From: Bacillota bacterium
GTDB taxonomy: Bacteria > Armatimonadota > HRBIN16
Length of the DNA: 64,000 nt
Direction: 5' to 3'
Assembly: GCA_023511455.1 (NCBI GenBank)
Contig: JAIMBJ010000008.1
Coordinates: 48,967 to 112,966, forward strand
Position numbers and translations under genes: made by a program. The notes under the pieces were generated by a model. It made no database searches. It saw nothing but the letters and a program-made list of their open reading frames with translations, and had not been told where the DNA came from. Of this stretch, positions 30,949 through 39,356 are shown piece after piece. Position 1 is the stretch's first letter; each line of letters starts with the position of its first letter.

Positions 30949-32361
30949 ATGCTTTGGCGCTTTGTAACCCGGTTCGCTTTGCTCCTCGTGTTCGTCATCC
31001 AGATAACGCCACTGTACGCGCAGGGGACCCCCGACATCGTGTGGATGGTCAAACAGCACACCAGCTGGGTAAACGCGCTCAGCTTCACCGCAGATGGCAG
31101 CCTGCTGGCATCGGGCAGCGAAGACACCACCGCCAAAGTCTATCGCGCTTCTGATGGTGCACTGCTCAGGAACTTCTCATGCGGCACAGCAGTTCGCGGG
31201 CTGGCGATTGCGCCCGATGGCAGCACCCTCACCGATGTGCTGTTCGAGCGCACCGTGCAGTTCTGGAACGTGACCGGCGGCAATCTGCTCGCCAGCTTCC
31301 TGGGGCACAGCGCGTATATGTACGCCGCGCGCTATGTGCCTGACGGCAGTCTGGTGGCTACCGGCGGTACCGATGGTCTCATCAAGTTCTGGCAGATACC
31401 CAACAACACGCCGGTGAGAACCATCAGCAGCCCCGAGTGGATTCGGTGCATCGCCTTCTCTGCGGACGGTAGCCTGGTCGCTTCAGGAGGGCAGAACGGG
31501 GGCATCCGCATCTGGCGGATGTCGGATGGTGTGCTGGTACGCACAATGACAGGGCATGGCAGCGGAATCACCGCAGTCGACTTCTCGCCGGACGGAAGCC
31601 TGCTGGTCTCGTCCAGCTTCGATAACACCGTGCGCCTGTGGCGCGTATCCGATGGTGCGCTGTTGCGCACAATGACCGGGCATACCAACTGGGTGTACAG
31701 CGTCAGCTTCAGTCCCGATGGGCAGATTCTGGTATCGGGCGGACGAGACGGCACCGTGCGCCTGTGGCGGGTGTCTGACGGTGCTCAGCTCGCCATGTAT
31801 AATCAGGAGACCAGCTCCGCCGTTTACTCGGTCGCCTTCTCCCCCGACGGGGAGACGTTTGCCTACGGCGGTTCCGATGGGCGTGTGGTGCTGGCACGCA
31901 ACCCCTTCGCCATGCCGAAGGTGGGCGGAACCATCGCCTTCGGCGATTACGGTGGGGTGCTGCCTTCCAGCATCACCTTCGAGCTGCGCGAGCCGGGCGG
32001 AACCACGCCCTTCCAGACAGTGGATGTCGCGCTTGGCGAGGGGGGTACTTTCCGCTTCACCGCTCCCCGCCGCGGCGTGTTTGACATTTCGGTGAAGGTG
32101 AGCCACTGGCTGCGTCGCACGCTTGCCGTAGATACCAGCGGCGGCAGTGTCACCGACCTGAGCATCGAGCTGCTCAACGGCGACATCGACGGCGATAACG
32201 AGGTCACGCTCTTTGACTTCGGCGCGCTGGTGGCGGCATTCGGCTCCGTGCCCGGCGACGGCAACTGGAACCCCGACGCTGACCTGGACGGAGATGAAGA
32301 GGTCACGCTGTTCGACTTCGGTATCCTCGTGAAGAACTTTGGCGCGATTGGGGATGAGTAG
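30949..32361 (+). CDS. Secreted WD40 beta-propeller protein with dockerin-like tail
   Basis: A 470-residue exported protein. A signal peptide (ALLLVFVIQITPLYA) precedes about seven WD40 repeats (SFTADGSLLASGSEDTTAKV, SFSPDGQILVSGGRDGTVRL and others), then a beta domain, then two Ca2+-loop repeats NGDIDGDNEVTLFDFG and DADLDGDEEVTLFDFG. That pair has the DxDxDG pattern of type I dockerin-like modules, common as C-terminal tails in secreted proteins of this kind of organism. The partner is unknown. ATG 30949 has AAAGGAG eight bases upstream. Confidence 0.8.
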   Translation: MLWRFVTRFALLLVFVIQITPLYAQGTPDIVWMVKQHTSWVNALSFTADGSLLASGSEDTTAKVYRASDGALLRNFSCGTAVRGLAIAPDGSTLTDVLFERTVQFWNVTGGNLLASFLGHSAYMYAARYVPDGSLVATGGTDGLIKFWQIPNNTPVRTISSPEWIRCIAFSADGSLVASGGQNGGIRIWRMSDGVLVRTMTGHGSGITAVDFSPDGSLLVSSSFDNTVRLWRVSDGALLRTMTGHTNWVYSVSFSPDGQILVSGGRDGTVRLWRVSDGAQLAMYNQETSSAVYSVAFSPDGETFAYGGSDGRVVLARNPFAMPKVGGTIAFGDYGGVLPSSITFELREPGGTTPFQTVDVALGEGGTFRFTAPRRGVFDISVKVSHWLRRTLAVDTSGGSVTDLSIELLNGDIDGDNEVTLFDFGALVAAFGSVPGDGNWNPDADLDGDEEVTLFDFGILVKNFGAIGDE

Positions 32362-32452
32362 CCCTCACCCCCGGCCCCTCTCCCCCGCTGTGGGAGAGGG
32401 GAGTTGTGTTAGCCCTCACCCCGTGCCCCTCTCCCACGCTGTGGGAGAGGGG
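32362..32452. repeat. Palindromic repeat family B, tandem pair
   Basis: Two near-identical ~41-bp units, each GCCCTCACCCC(C/G)(G/T)GCCCCTCTCCC...TGTGGGAGAGGGG, lie in tandem directly after the WD40 gene stop. Each folds into a strong hairpin. They could end transcription of the WD40 gene, which converges on pafA. Confidence 0.75.
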
Positions 32453-32522
32453 CAATTGAATGCGATTTCTCACGCGAAGAGTTAATCGCTGTAGGCAGAT
32501 TGGGCACGCGGTGCGCGCTCCC

Positions 32523-33995
32523 TTACAGGCTGCGGATAAACCGCTCCGACTCTTTCTCGTAGGTGCGGAAGGGGTTGCGCAGTTCCAGCTGCCGCCCTTT
32601 GTCCACGTAGACCATATCCCAGTCCACGATATACGCCCTGTTGCGGGAGGCTAGCAGGTGCTGGATGGCGCGGCTGCGCCCGTAGGCGCGGGTGTTATCA
32701 GGAGCGTTGGTAGTGGCGTTCTGGATGTCCTCATCGGTGACGATGCGCTGCATCAGCCCCGCCTCCACCAGACCGTAGTACAGTCCGCGCGAGGGGTCGG
32801 TGTTGTGGTACTCCATATCCAGGCTGAACATGATGTCGTCGTGCCAGAGCAAACCCTCCTGTTGCCGGAAGGTATCGAGCAGTTTGCGCTTCGCCACCCA
32901 GTCGAGGCGATCGTCCAGGCTCATGGGGTCGAGCTCGAGGGCGTCCAGCACGTATTCCCACTCGCGCAGCACCCAGTCGGTATCCTCATCGCGCCCGGTG
33001 AGGTGTTGCTTTGCCGTTTCGAGGTAGATGCGCTGCAGGTCGATCGCGCGGATGGTAGAGCCGTCGTGCCGGCGCACAATCCACCGCCAGGTGGGGTCGC
33101 GGCTGACACTGCGCAGGGCTTCCAGCGGGTCGGCGAGGCGCACGTCGGGCTTAATCAGGTTGCGCTCCAGCAGGTCGAGCACCAGACTGGTGGTGCCGAT
33201 TTTGAGGGCGGTGGCGTATTCGCTCATGTTGCCCTCGCCGAACAGGATGTGCAGGCGGTGCATGCTGTTGTAGGAGTAGTAGCTGTCCCACTTGGGGTTG
33301 ATGATGGCACGGTTGAAGCGCACGCGCGAAGAGATGGTCTTCACAATGTGGTCCGCCCGCTGAGAGAGCTGAAACTCCACCGTGGGGTCGATCTCCACCG
33401 CGTAGAAGCGGCTCACCCACACGTAGTCCATCTCATGTTCGCTCAGGTCCATGATGTTGTTCGAGAAGTCGTTATAGTTCAGGCGATGTCCGCCCACACG
33501 TCCCGTGCCCGCAAAAATCTGCCGGGTAACCAGGAAGGGCAACAGGTTATACAACGAGTCAAGGAAGTAACGGTCTTCGATGCTGACCAGGTAGTTTTCG
33601 TGACAGCCAAAGGTATGCCCGCCAAAGTGGTCGACGGCGTTGTTGTAGAAGGAGACCTTGTCCTGCCAGCCGAGCGCCTGTAACGCTTCCAGCAGGATAC
33701 GCTGTCCCGCCTTTTCGTGCGCCACGATGTCGGACAGGCGCGAGCACTCCGGGGTGGCATACTCCTCATGGTCGCCCACCGCGTCGATGTACAGGCGCCC
33801 GCCGTTGATGAGGAACCCGCCTCCGCGCGCAGGCTCAAAGGCAAAGTCGCGGCTGTGCAGGTCGATCAGCCCACGGCGCAGGCGGTAGAACACACAGTCT
33901 TTGACCTTTTCCACCACCCGCTCGGGTCTGCCCACGCTTTCGTCACGGACGAAGCACCCAAACTCTGTTTCGATACCGAAAATCCGGTTTTCCAT
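32523..33995 (-). CDS. pafA: Pup/UBact ligase PafA
   Basis: A 490-residue glutamine-synthetase-like ligase that phosphorylates the C-terminal glutamate of a Pup-type modifier and joins it to substrate lysines. It opens with GIETEFG (ATP/Mg-binding glutamates E9, E11), has catalytic Asp D71 in GGRLYIDAVGDHEEYATPEC, FGCHENYL, LPFLVTRQIFAGTGRVGG, and the PafA-type C-terminal domain ending LRNPFRTYEKESERFIRSL. The short loop before D71 and the C-terminus separate it from Dop at 35849. It lies 46 bp after prcA and is the last gene of the proteasome operon. GGAGGTG precedes ATG 33995. Confidence 0.92.
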   Translation of the reverse strand: MENRIFGIETEFGCFVRDESVGRPERVVEKVKDCVFYRLRRGLIDLHSRDFAFEPARGGGFLINGGRLYIDAVGDHEEYATPECSRLSDIVAHEKAGQRILLEALQALGWQDKVSFYNNAVDHFGGHTFGCHENYLVSIEDRYFLDSLYNLLPFLVTRQIFAGTGRVGGHRLNYNDFSNNIMDLSEHEMDYVWVSRFYAVEIDPTVEFQLSQRADHIVKTISSRVRFNRAIINPKWDSYYSYNSMHRLHILFGEGNMSEYATALKIGTTSLVLDLLERNLIKPDVRLADPLEALRSVSRDPTWRWIVRRHDGSTIRAIDLQRIYLETAKQHLTGRDEDTDWVLREWEYVLDALELDPMSLDDRLDWVAKRKLLDTFRQQEGLLWHDDIMFSLDMEYHNTDPSRGLYYGLVEAGLMQRIVTDEDIQNATTNAPDNTRAYGRSRAIQHLLASRNRAYIVDWDMVYVDKGRQLELRNPFRTYEKESERFIRSL

Positions 33996-34041
33996 TTGCC
34001 TGCACCTCCGCGTGTTGCTTGGAACCCGTTCTGTTCCGACG

Positions 34042-34812
34042 CTACTGTGGCAGCACGGGACGGATTTCGTCCTCTTTCAGCAGGCGGAACTTGCGCTCGC
34101 GCTTGGTGAAGCGGTCGAGAATCGCCGCCTCGACCTGCAGGTCTTGCAGCTGCTCCCGCAGGAACGCCTCGATGCGTTCTTCCGTCAGGCTCTCTGCACC
34201 CTCTTCCTGCAGGTGCATGTCGGTCGCCCACAGCCTGCCGGTCGCCCATGCTCGCAGAGCGCGACGTAACGCCGTATGCAGGTCGGGTGCGCCCTCCGCA
34301 TCTTCGGGCACCAGCTGGCGTATCATCTGTTCCTCCGCCTCCGGCGTGCCTGCTACCGCCGCCGCCCAGTTGAGCGAGACGAACTCACCGTCATAGTTCA
34401 GGGTGTAGAACAGGTCTTCTTCGGGCTTTCTGCCCATTTCGGCAAAGAGGGCGCGTACCACAAACGGCGCGTTGAGCACATCTCCAAACGCCCGCTTGAT
34501 GCCCGGACTGATGGCGAAGCCCACCACGCGCTGGATGGTCACGTCATCGGGACTGCGGGCGTAGCCCTCCTGATGCGCGAAGTCGATCGCGCCCACCCGG
34601 ATAATCTCCAGGTCGCTCTGGTTGCCCAATCCTGCAAACATCAGACGGTCGTAGACCTCGAAAATCTTGCGTTGCGTGCGGCGCAGGGTGAGCAACAACA
34701 CGCCCCCGTCGTAGCTGATGCCAGCGACGGGGCTACCGTCACGCAACCGCTCCTCGATATATTCCGTGCGATGCCGCACGCTTTCATTGAAGTCGTAGGG
34801 TGTGTAGACCAT
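34042..34812 (-). CDS. prcA: Proteasome subunit alpha
   Basis: A 256-residue alpha subunit forming the outer gating rings of the 20S core. The N-terminus MVYTPYDFNESVRHRTEYI matches bacterial PrcA, followed by DGGVLLLTLRRTQRKIFEVYDR and GLGNQSDLEIIR. It lacks the N-terminal threonine, as expected. The charged C-terminus is similar in length to actinobacterial PrcA. It is 89 bp downstream of prcB; this gap holds a repeat-family-C hairpin. The ribosome site AAGGAG is only two bases from ATG 34812. Confidence 0.9.
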   Translation of the reverse strand: MVYTPYDFNESVRHRTEYIEERLRDGSPVAGISYDGGVLLLTLRRTQRKIFEVYDRLMFAGLGNQSDLEIIRVGAIDFAHQEGYARSPDDVTIQRVVGFAISPGIKRAFGDVLNAPFVVRALFAEMGRKPEEDLFYTLNYDGEFVSLNWAAAVAGTPEAEEQMIRQLVPEDAEGAPDLHTALRRALRAWATGRLWATDMHLQEEGAESLTEERIEAFLREQLQDLQVEAAILDRFTKRERKFRLLKEDEIRPVLPQ

Positions 34813-34862
34813 TGCTCCTTCTTATCCGCCCTTCGTTTCACGCTGGCTGCAGCCTGCATGAC

Positions 34863-34901
34863 ACTTCGGCGCAGGCTAAAGCCTGGGGCTACATGAGGCA
34901 C
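34863..34901. repeat. Palindromic repeat family C between prcB and prcA
   Basis: CGCAGGC-TAAA-GCCTGGG followed by GGCTACATGAGG matches the core of the element at 8990-9061, without its left outer arm. It occupies the only sizeable gap in the proteasome operon. Confidence 0.6.
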
Positions 34902-35684
34902 CTATCTTTTCAGGCTCGCCCGGATGTCGGATAACTGTTCCTCCGGGATGTCCAGAATGCCTTCGCTGGTCACTGCTCGCGCTACTGGTAGCACTTTCTC
35001 GATGCCCGCGGTGGCGGAGTCGAGGTCGGCAGCGATGTCCAGCAGCAGCAGCGATTCGCGCAGGGCATCTTCCAGCGTCATCTCGTGGAAGGGTCCTTTC
35101 GTTTTCAAGATATAGTCGAACACGCCACGAATGCGTTCCGAGCCAGAGCCTGCCCCGCCGAACTCCACGCTTTCGAAGCGTGCGCCCATGCCGTCGTAGA
35201 AGAAGATGCGCCCCTCGCCGCGCTCCAGGTCGTAGGCGGAGACGACCGGTATAAACAAGCCGATGCCCTGCAACGCCATGCTCAGGTTGCCTGCCAGCGC
35301 ACGCGACACCTCCGCCAGCTTGCCCTCCAGGCTCATCTCCTGCAGTTGCGTGCGGGCGTAGTACTTGAACGAGTGTTGCAGATAGCGCACAATCTCCATT
35401 GCCCGCGCGTAGGACCCCGCGATAGCGATGAGCGTGTAGTCATCCAGTGGCAGAATCTTCTCCGCGCGGTCGTACATGATGGCGTTGGCGGAAGTGGCAC
35501 GGCGGTCGCCCACGTTGAGCACGCCGTCGCGGTACTTCAGGGCAATGACAGTAGTGCCGTGCACTTCCTGTACCGCCGGCGGGACCCGTTCGGAAGGGAT
35601 TACCTCCGGCTCCCGCCACAAGCCATGTGCCCGCAGCAGCGCCATGAAGTCCCCGCTGTGGTTTGCCGACAGTCGCTCTCCCAC
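34902..35684 (-). CDS. prcB: Proteasome subunit beta
   Basis: A 260-residue catalytic subunit. A 43-residue propeptide ends at VHG, and the N-terminal nucleophile Thr44 opens the mature chain TTVIALKYRDGVLNVGDRRA. The conserved Asp of GDRR and the Lys in RAEKILPL complete the active site. Processing of the propeptide would occur during 20S assembly. GTG 35684 starts three bases after the UBact stop, with GGAG ten bases upstream, so the two are likely co-translated. Confidence 0.92.
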   Translation of the reverse strand: MGERLSANHSGDFMALLRAHGLWREPEVIPSERVPPAVQEVHGTTVIALKYRDGVLNVGDRRATSANAIMYDRAEKILPLDDYTLIAIAGSYARAMEIVRYLQHSFKYYARTQLQEMSLEGKLAEVSRALAGNLSMALQGIGLFIPVVSAYDLERGEGRIFFYDGMGARFESVEFGGAGSGSERIRGVFDYILKTKGPFHEMTLEDALRESLLLLDIAADLDSATAGIEKVLPVARAVTSEGILDIPEEQLSDIRASLKR

Positions 35685-35687
35685 TGC

Positions 35688-35876
35688 TTATTCTCCACTG
35701 CGCTGGCGATAGCGTCGTGCCTGGTCCGGATCCACGCGCCTCATGCGCTTCAGCAGGTCGTTCACATCAGGGCGGCTTACCTTCGGTGTGGTGGGGCCTC
35801 CCTCCTCGCCTCCCTTGCGCGTGATGGGGTCGGACGGGATGGTTCGGGTTAATCGGTCGTCTGCTCGCCACTGCAT
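35688..35876 (-). CDS. UBact (Pup-like) protein modifier
   Basis: A 62-residue, charged, mostly disordered protein. The C-terminal third LLKRMRRVDPDQARRYRQRS ends in Gly61-Glu62, the known signature of UBact, the Pup relative of Gram-negative bacteria (Nitrospirae, Armatimonadetes and others). The middle has a GGEEGG segment; lysines are K21, K32, K43. Because it ends in Glu, not Gln, it could be ligated by PafA without deamidation. It starts 28 bp inside the 3' end of dop with AAGGAGGG eight bases upstream, and stops three bases before prcB. Position between dop and prcB is the classic place of pup. Confidence 0.92.
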   Translation of the reverse strand: MQWRADDRLTRTIPSDPITRKGGEEGGPTTPKVSRPDVNDLLKRMRRVDPDQARRYRQRSGE

Positions 35877-37420
35877 GGCTGGTTCCCTCCTTCTTCCTCG
35901 CTCTTGCGCGAGGCATGTAGCTGTCGGAATGTGTTGACAAACTCGGTGAGGTTATGTGCTTTCGCCAGTCTCTGTACCTTCTGCGGTACCCGCTGGGTCA
36001 CCCAGTCGCGCAGGTCCAGCGTCACCGCCTGCTCGCCGAAGGTCAACTGCACCCGGCTCCACGTAATTGCGCTGATGGCTTGCGGGTAACGCTCCACCAG
36101 CGTGCCGCGCACCCACGCCCGGGTGCTGCTGGGCGGATGGCACATCGCTCGCTCGATATCTTTATCTGTTACTACGCGCCTCACCGCTCCCATTTGTTCC
36201 AGCCCCGCGAACAAGCCGTCCTGCGGGTCTATACTATGATACGCCAAATCCAGACTTTGCACAATAGGCTCCTTCCAGTCCACGCCTTCACTCTCGATGA
36301 ACTGTTCGAGCAACAGTCTCTTCGCAACCCAGTCCAGGCTATCTGCCAGCTGCTGCGGGTCGCGCTCCAGCGCGTCGAGCGTGCTTTCCCATGCCATCAA
36401 AAGCCACTGCGTCTCGGTATCGGCATGGGCGAAGCGGCTCTGCGCTTCGCGAAGGTAGAGCCGTTGTACCTCTATGGCAGGGAGGGTGCGTCCGTCTTCC
36501 AGTTCCACTTGCCACTTCCACTGCGGGTCGCGCGAGAGGCGGCGGATGGTCTCCACCGGGTTGCGGATGGCAATGCCCGGTTGCCACCCCATCTCGATCA
36601 TCTCCGTCACGAGGCGCGTCGTGCCCACCTTGAGGGCGGTGGCATATTCGCTCATGTTGGCATCGCCACAGATGACATGCAGTCTGCGGTAGCGTGACGG
36701 GGTGGCGTGCGGCTCGTCGCGCGTGTTGATAATGGGACGCTGGTAAAGGGTGTCCACGCTGGCTTCCACCGAGAAGAAGTCCGCCCGCTGAGACAGTTGA
36801 TAGGGTACATCACCGAAGATGCCGGGCGTCTCCACCCCCACCTTACCCGCGCCTGCATACAGGATGCGCGTGACGAAGAAAGGCATCATGCCCCGGATGA
36901 CCTGCTCGAAAGGCACGCTGCGGCGCATCAGGTAGCCTTCATGACAGCCGTAGCTCGCGCCGTGAAAGTCGGTGTTGTTCTTATAAATGTGCACCTTCAA
37001 ACCGGTGCGGCGCATATACTCCTGCGCGCACGACCAGACGATGCGCTCTCCCGCGCGGTCATGCGCCACCAGCTCCCGCAAGCTAACGCACTCTGGGGTG
37101 GAGTACTCGGGGTGACCATGGTCGTTGTAGAGGCGCGCACCGTTGGGCAACACGCGGTCGCTGCGTGTCTCGGCAGACATGCAGGCAGAGGCGGTGCCTT
37201 CCGTGTCGTACTGGGCGTCTACCGGGTCGGTTTGCAGATATTCCACGTGGAAGCCGCGTGCATCTTTACGTGGGTCTTCGCGCCGGTAGTCCCACGGGGA
37301 GGCGAAGGTGGAGGCGTTGTAGCTGCGCACCACCTCCGCCGCCTCGAACACCAGCTCCGAGGGGTTTTTGCCCTCAATGTATAACCCATACTCGGTCTCC
37401 AGCCCGACCAGCCTCTGCAT
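35849..37420 (-). CDS. dop: Depupylase-type enzyme Dop
   Basis: A 523-residue paralog of PafA that hydrolyses the isopeptide bond between modifier and target. Marks are GLETEYG (E8, E10), the Dop-loop-like stretch REDPRKDARGF near 47-57, catalytic Asp D100 in LPNGARLYNDHGHPEYSTPE, YKNNTDFHGASYGCHEGYL, and INTRDEPHATPSRYRRLHVI. The loop and a longer N-terminal insertion distinguish Dop from PafA. With a Glu-ending modifier its deamidase activity is not needed, so removal of UBact is the likely job. It starts 11 bp after the ATPase gene and overlaps UBact. Confidence 0.9.
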   Translation of the reverse strand: MQRLVGLETEYGLYIEGKNPSELVFEAAEVVRSYNASTFASPWDYRREDPRKDARGFHVEYLQTDPVDAQYDTEGTASACMSAETRSDRVLPNGARLYNDHGHPEYSTPECVSLRELVAHDRAGERIVWSCAQEYMRRTGLKVHIYKNNTDFHGASYGCHEGYLMRRSVPFEQVIRGMMPFFVTRILYAGAGKVGVETPGIFGDVPYQLSQRADFFSVEASVDTLYQRPIINTRDEPHATPSRYRRLHVICGDANMSEYATALKVGTTRLVTEMIEMGWQPGIAIRNPVETIRRLSRDPQWKWQVELEDGRTLPAIEVQRLYLREAQSRFAHADTETQWLLMAWESTLDALERDPQQLADSLDWVAKRLLLEQFIESEGVDWKEPIVQSLDLAYHSIDPQDGLFAGLEQMGAVRRVVTDKDIERAMCHPPSSTRAWVRGTLVERYPQAISAITWSRVQLTFGEQAVTLDLRDWVTQRVPQKVQRLAKAHNLTEFVNTFRQLHASRKSEEEGGNQPCSGEQTTD

Positions 37421-37431
37421 GGATGCACCGC

Positions 37432-39132
37432 CTAAATGATGTTCCGCCGCGCCGCCGATTGCCGCTCGCGGTCTTGTGGGCGAATCGGGCGCACGTCCGC
37501 CACGTTGTCCGGCTCGTAGTCCAGCAGCTTCAGCCAGTCTTCCTGCGAGTCGGACTTGGGGAAGATTTCGCTCTCCTTGTACTCGGTGCGGATGGCTTGC
37601 TGCAGGTCGGGCAGGGAGATGCCGCTATCCTCGCCGCACTCGATGGCTCGCTTGATGGCGTAGTCCTTCGCGCGGTCTACCACCGACTTCAGCAGCGCGC
37701 CGCTGACCAGGTCGCGCCAGTAGAGCGTCTCCACCGAGCCGTTGCGCAGGTACACCTGCACGAACTCGGTCTCCGGATGCTTGCGCCACAGGTATTCGAT
37801 CGCGCCGTCCAGCAACGCCTCGCGAGCCGCCTCCTCCGAGCCGTATTCGCGCACCGTCGCTGGGTCCAGCGGGATGTTCGGATGCAGGTAAATCGCCAGA
37901 ATGTCCCGCGACGCCTGCTTGTCGGGGCGAGCCACCTTCACCTTGCGGTCAATGCGCCCTGGACGCAAGATGGCGGGGTCGATATAGTCCGGACGGTTGG
38001 ACGTCAGCATCACCACCACGTTCTCCAGCGAGACCAGCCCATCCATCTCCGCACAGAACTGCGGCACCACCGTGTTGGAGATGTGGGTAAACCTGCCGGA
38101 GTTGCGCACGCGCAGGATGGACTCGGCTTCGTCGATGAAAATGAAGACCAGATTACCTTCCCGTGCCTTCTCTCGCGCGGCAGCGAAGATTTCGCGCACC
38201 ATGCGCTCGCTCTCGCCGAGCCACATGTTCAGTATCTTGGGACCGCTGATGTACATGAAGTACTCGCGCACATCGCGCCCCAGTTGACGACGGTATTCTT
38301 GTGTCAGGTTATAGGCAGTGGCTTTGCCAATCAGCGTCTTGCCACAGCCAGGCGGTCCATACAGAAGGATGCCCTTGATCGGCTGCTTCTCGAACTTGCG
38401 GAACAGCTCGGGATGGAGCAGCGGCAGTTCGATGGTATCGCGGATGACGCGGATGGCATCTTCCTGACCGCCGATGGCGCTCCAGGGTATCTCGGGAACC
38501 TCTTCGAAGTAGTAGTCGCGCGCCTCGCGCTGCGCGAAGTGCTCCAGCGCCACCTTCAGGTTAGGCTCCATGCGCACTTCGTCACCCGGCTTGATGGTGA
38601 CCTCGGCCAGGTCATGACCACGCAGCACGAGTCGTCCCGACATGCCCTGCGGGTCGGATGCCACGCGCAGGCGACCGTCTTCCAGAACCTCCTGCACCTT
38701 GACGATGGGACCCTGCGGGTGGTAACCCAGGTCCCCCACCACCGCAAACGCCTCATTGATGCGCACGCGCGTGCCCACCTTCAGCGTGCTGGCGTCCATC
38801 TTCGGATCGATGTTCGCATAGTATTCGGTGTCGCCGACGGCAATCATGGCAACGCCGTCCGCAGGCGAACCGAGATACACCCCGATACGGTTTGCCGGAG
38901 AGGTGAGCTTTTCATACACCTGCTCGTATTCCTGCAGCGCCTTCTGCGCCTCCTGAAACTGCTTCTCGTCCACCTCCAGCTGATGACGCAGCAACAGCAG
39001 GTAGTTCAGGAGCCGGGCATCCTGGGGTGGACGAGCGCGCAGGATTTCGTCAAGTAGCGTTAGCGCACGCAGGGAGGTCTCCGGCGGCTGAAACTCTTCG
39101 TATTTATCCTCTTGGTAACGGTCACGCTTCAT
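37432..39132 (-). CDS. arc: Proteasome-associated AAA+ ATPase (ARC/Mpa)
   Basis: A 566-residue hexameric unfoldase that feeds tagged proteins to the 20S core. Residues ~17-75 are coiled coil (which binds Pup in Mpa), ~80-200 the tandem OB domains, ~215-480 the AAA+ module with Walker A GPPGCGKT (259-266), Walker B IFIDEAES (~331-338) and arginine fingers in LRPGRIDR. The C-terminus ends RRNII and lacks the GQYL tail with penultimate Tyr that docks Mpa onto the proteasome. ATG 39132 follows a purine-rich stretch. It is first in the operon. Confidence 0.92.
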   Translation of the reverse strand: MKRDRYQEDKYEEFQPPETSLRALTLLDEILRARPPQDARLLNYLLLLRHQLEVDEKQFQEAQKALQEYEQVYEKLTSPANRIGVYLGSPADGVAMIAVGDTEYYANIDPKMDASTLKVGTRVRINEAFAVVGDLGYHPQGPIVKVQEVLEDGRLRVASDPQGMSGRLVLRGHDLAEVTIKPGDEVRMEPNLKVALEHFAQREARDYYFEEVPEIPWSAIGGQEDAIRVIRDTIELPLLHPELFRKFEKQPIKGILLYGPPGCGKTLIGKATAYNLTQEYRRQLGRDVREYFMYISGPKILNMWLGESERMVREIFAAAREKAREGNLVFIFIDEAESILRVRNSGRFTHISNTVVPQFCAEMDGLVSLENVVVMLTSNRPDYIDPAILRPGRIDRKVKVARPDKQASRDILAIYLHPNIPLDPATVREYGSEEAAREALLDGAIEYLWRKHPETEFVQVYLRNGSVETLYWRDLVSGALLKSVVDRAKDYAIKRAIECGEDSGISLPDLQQAIRTEYKESEIFPKSDSQEDWLKLLDYEPDNVADVRPIRPQDRERQSAARRNII

Positions 39133-39185
39133 CTTCTTCGCCCCCTGCGACCCGACGCGGATTACTTGCCGTCGGGCGTGTACTG

Positions 39186-39214
39186 ATTATACCCGAACGG
39201 TACATCTTTCGGAA
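39186..39214 (-). promoter_or_regulatory. Possible promoter of the proteasome operon
   Basis: On the minus strand TATAAT (39186-39191) is preceded 17 bp upstream by TTCCGA (39209-39214), a weak -35. It lies about 55 bp before the ATPase start. An imperfect palindrome ACCCGAACGGT overlaps the spacer. Confidence 0.45.
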
Positions 39215-39356
39215 GCCCTTTTGCCCGCAGAATGCATAGAATCGCTAGAGAATTGATAAGAATGGCAAACCGCCAAACTCGCCTTCATGCAGGAGAAATG
39301 CCCTGCAGGTCAGAATATTGCTTTGCTAAACATTTGACAGCAAGGAGGGGTTCGGC

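Noticed and set aside
37165..39057. 630-codon open frame opposite the proteasomal ATPase and dop
   Set aside because: Antisense shadow; the minus strand carries clear AAA+ and Dop motifs over the same bases.
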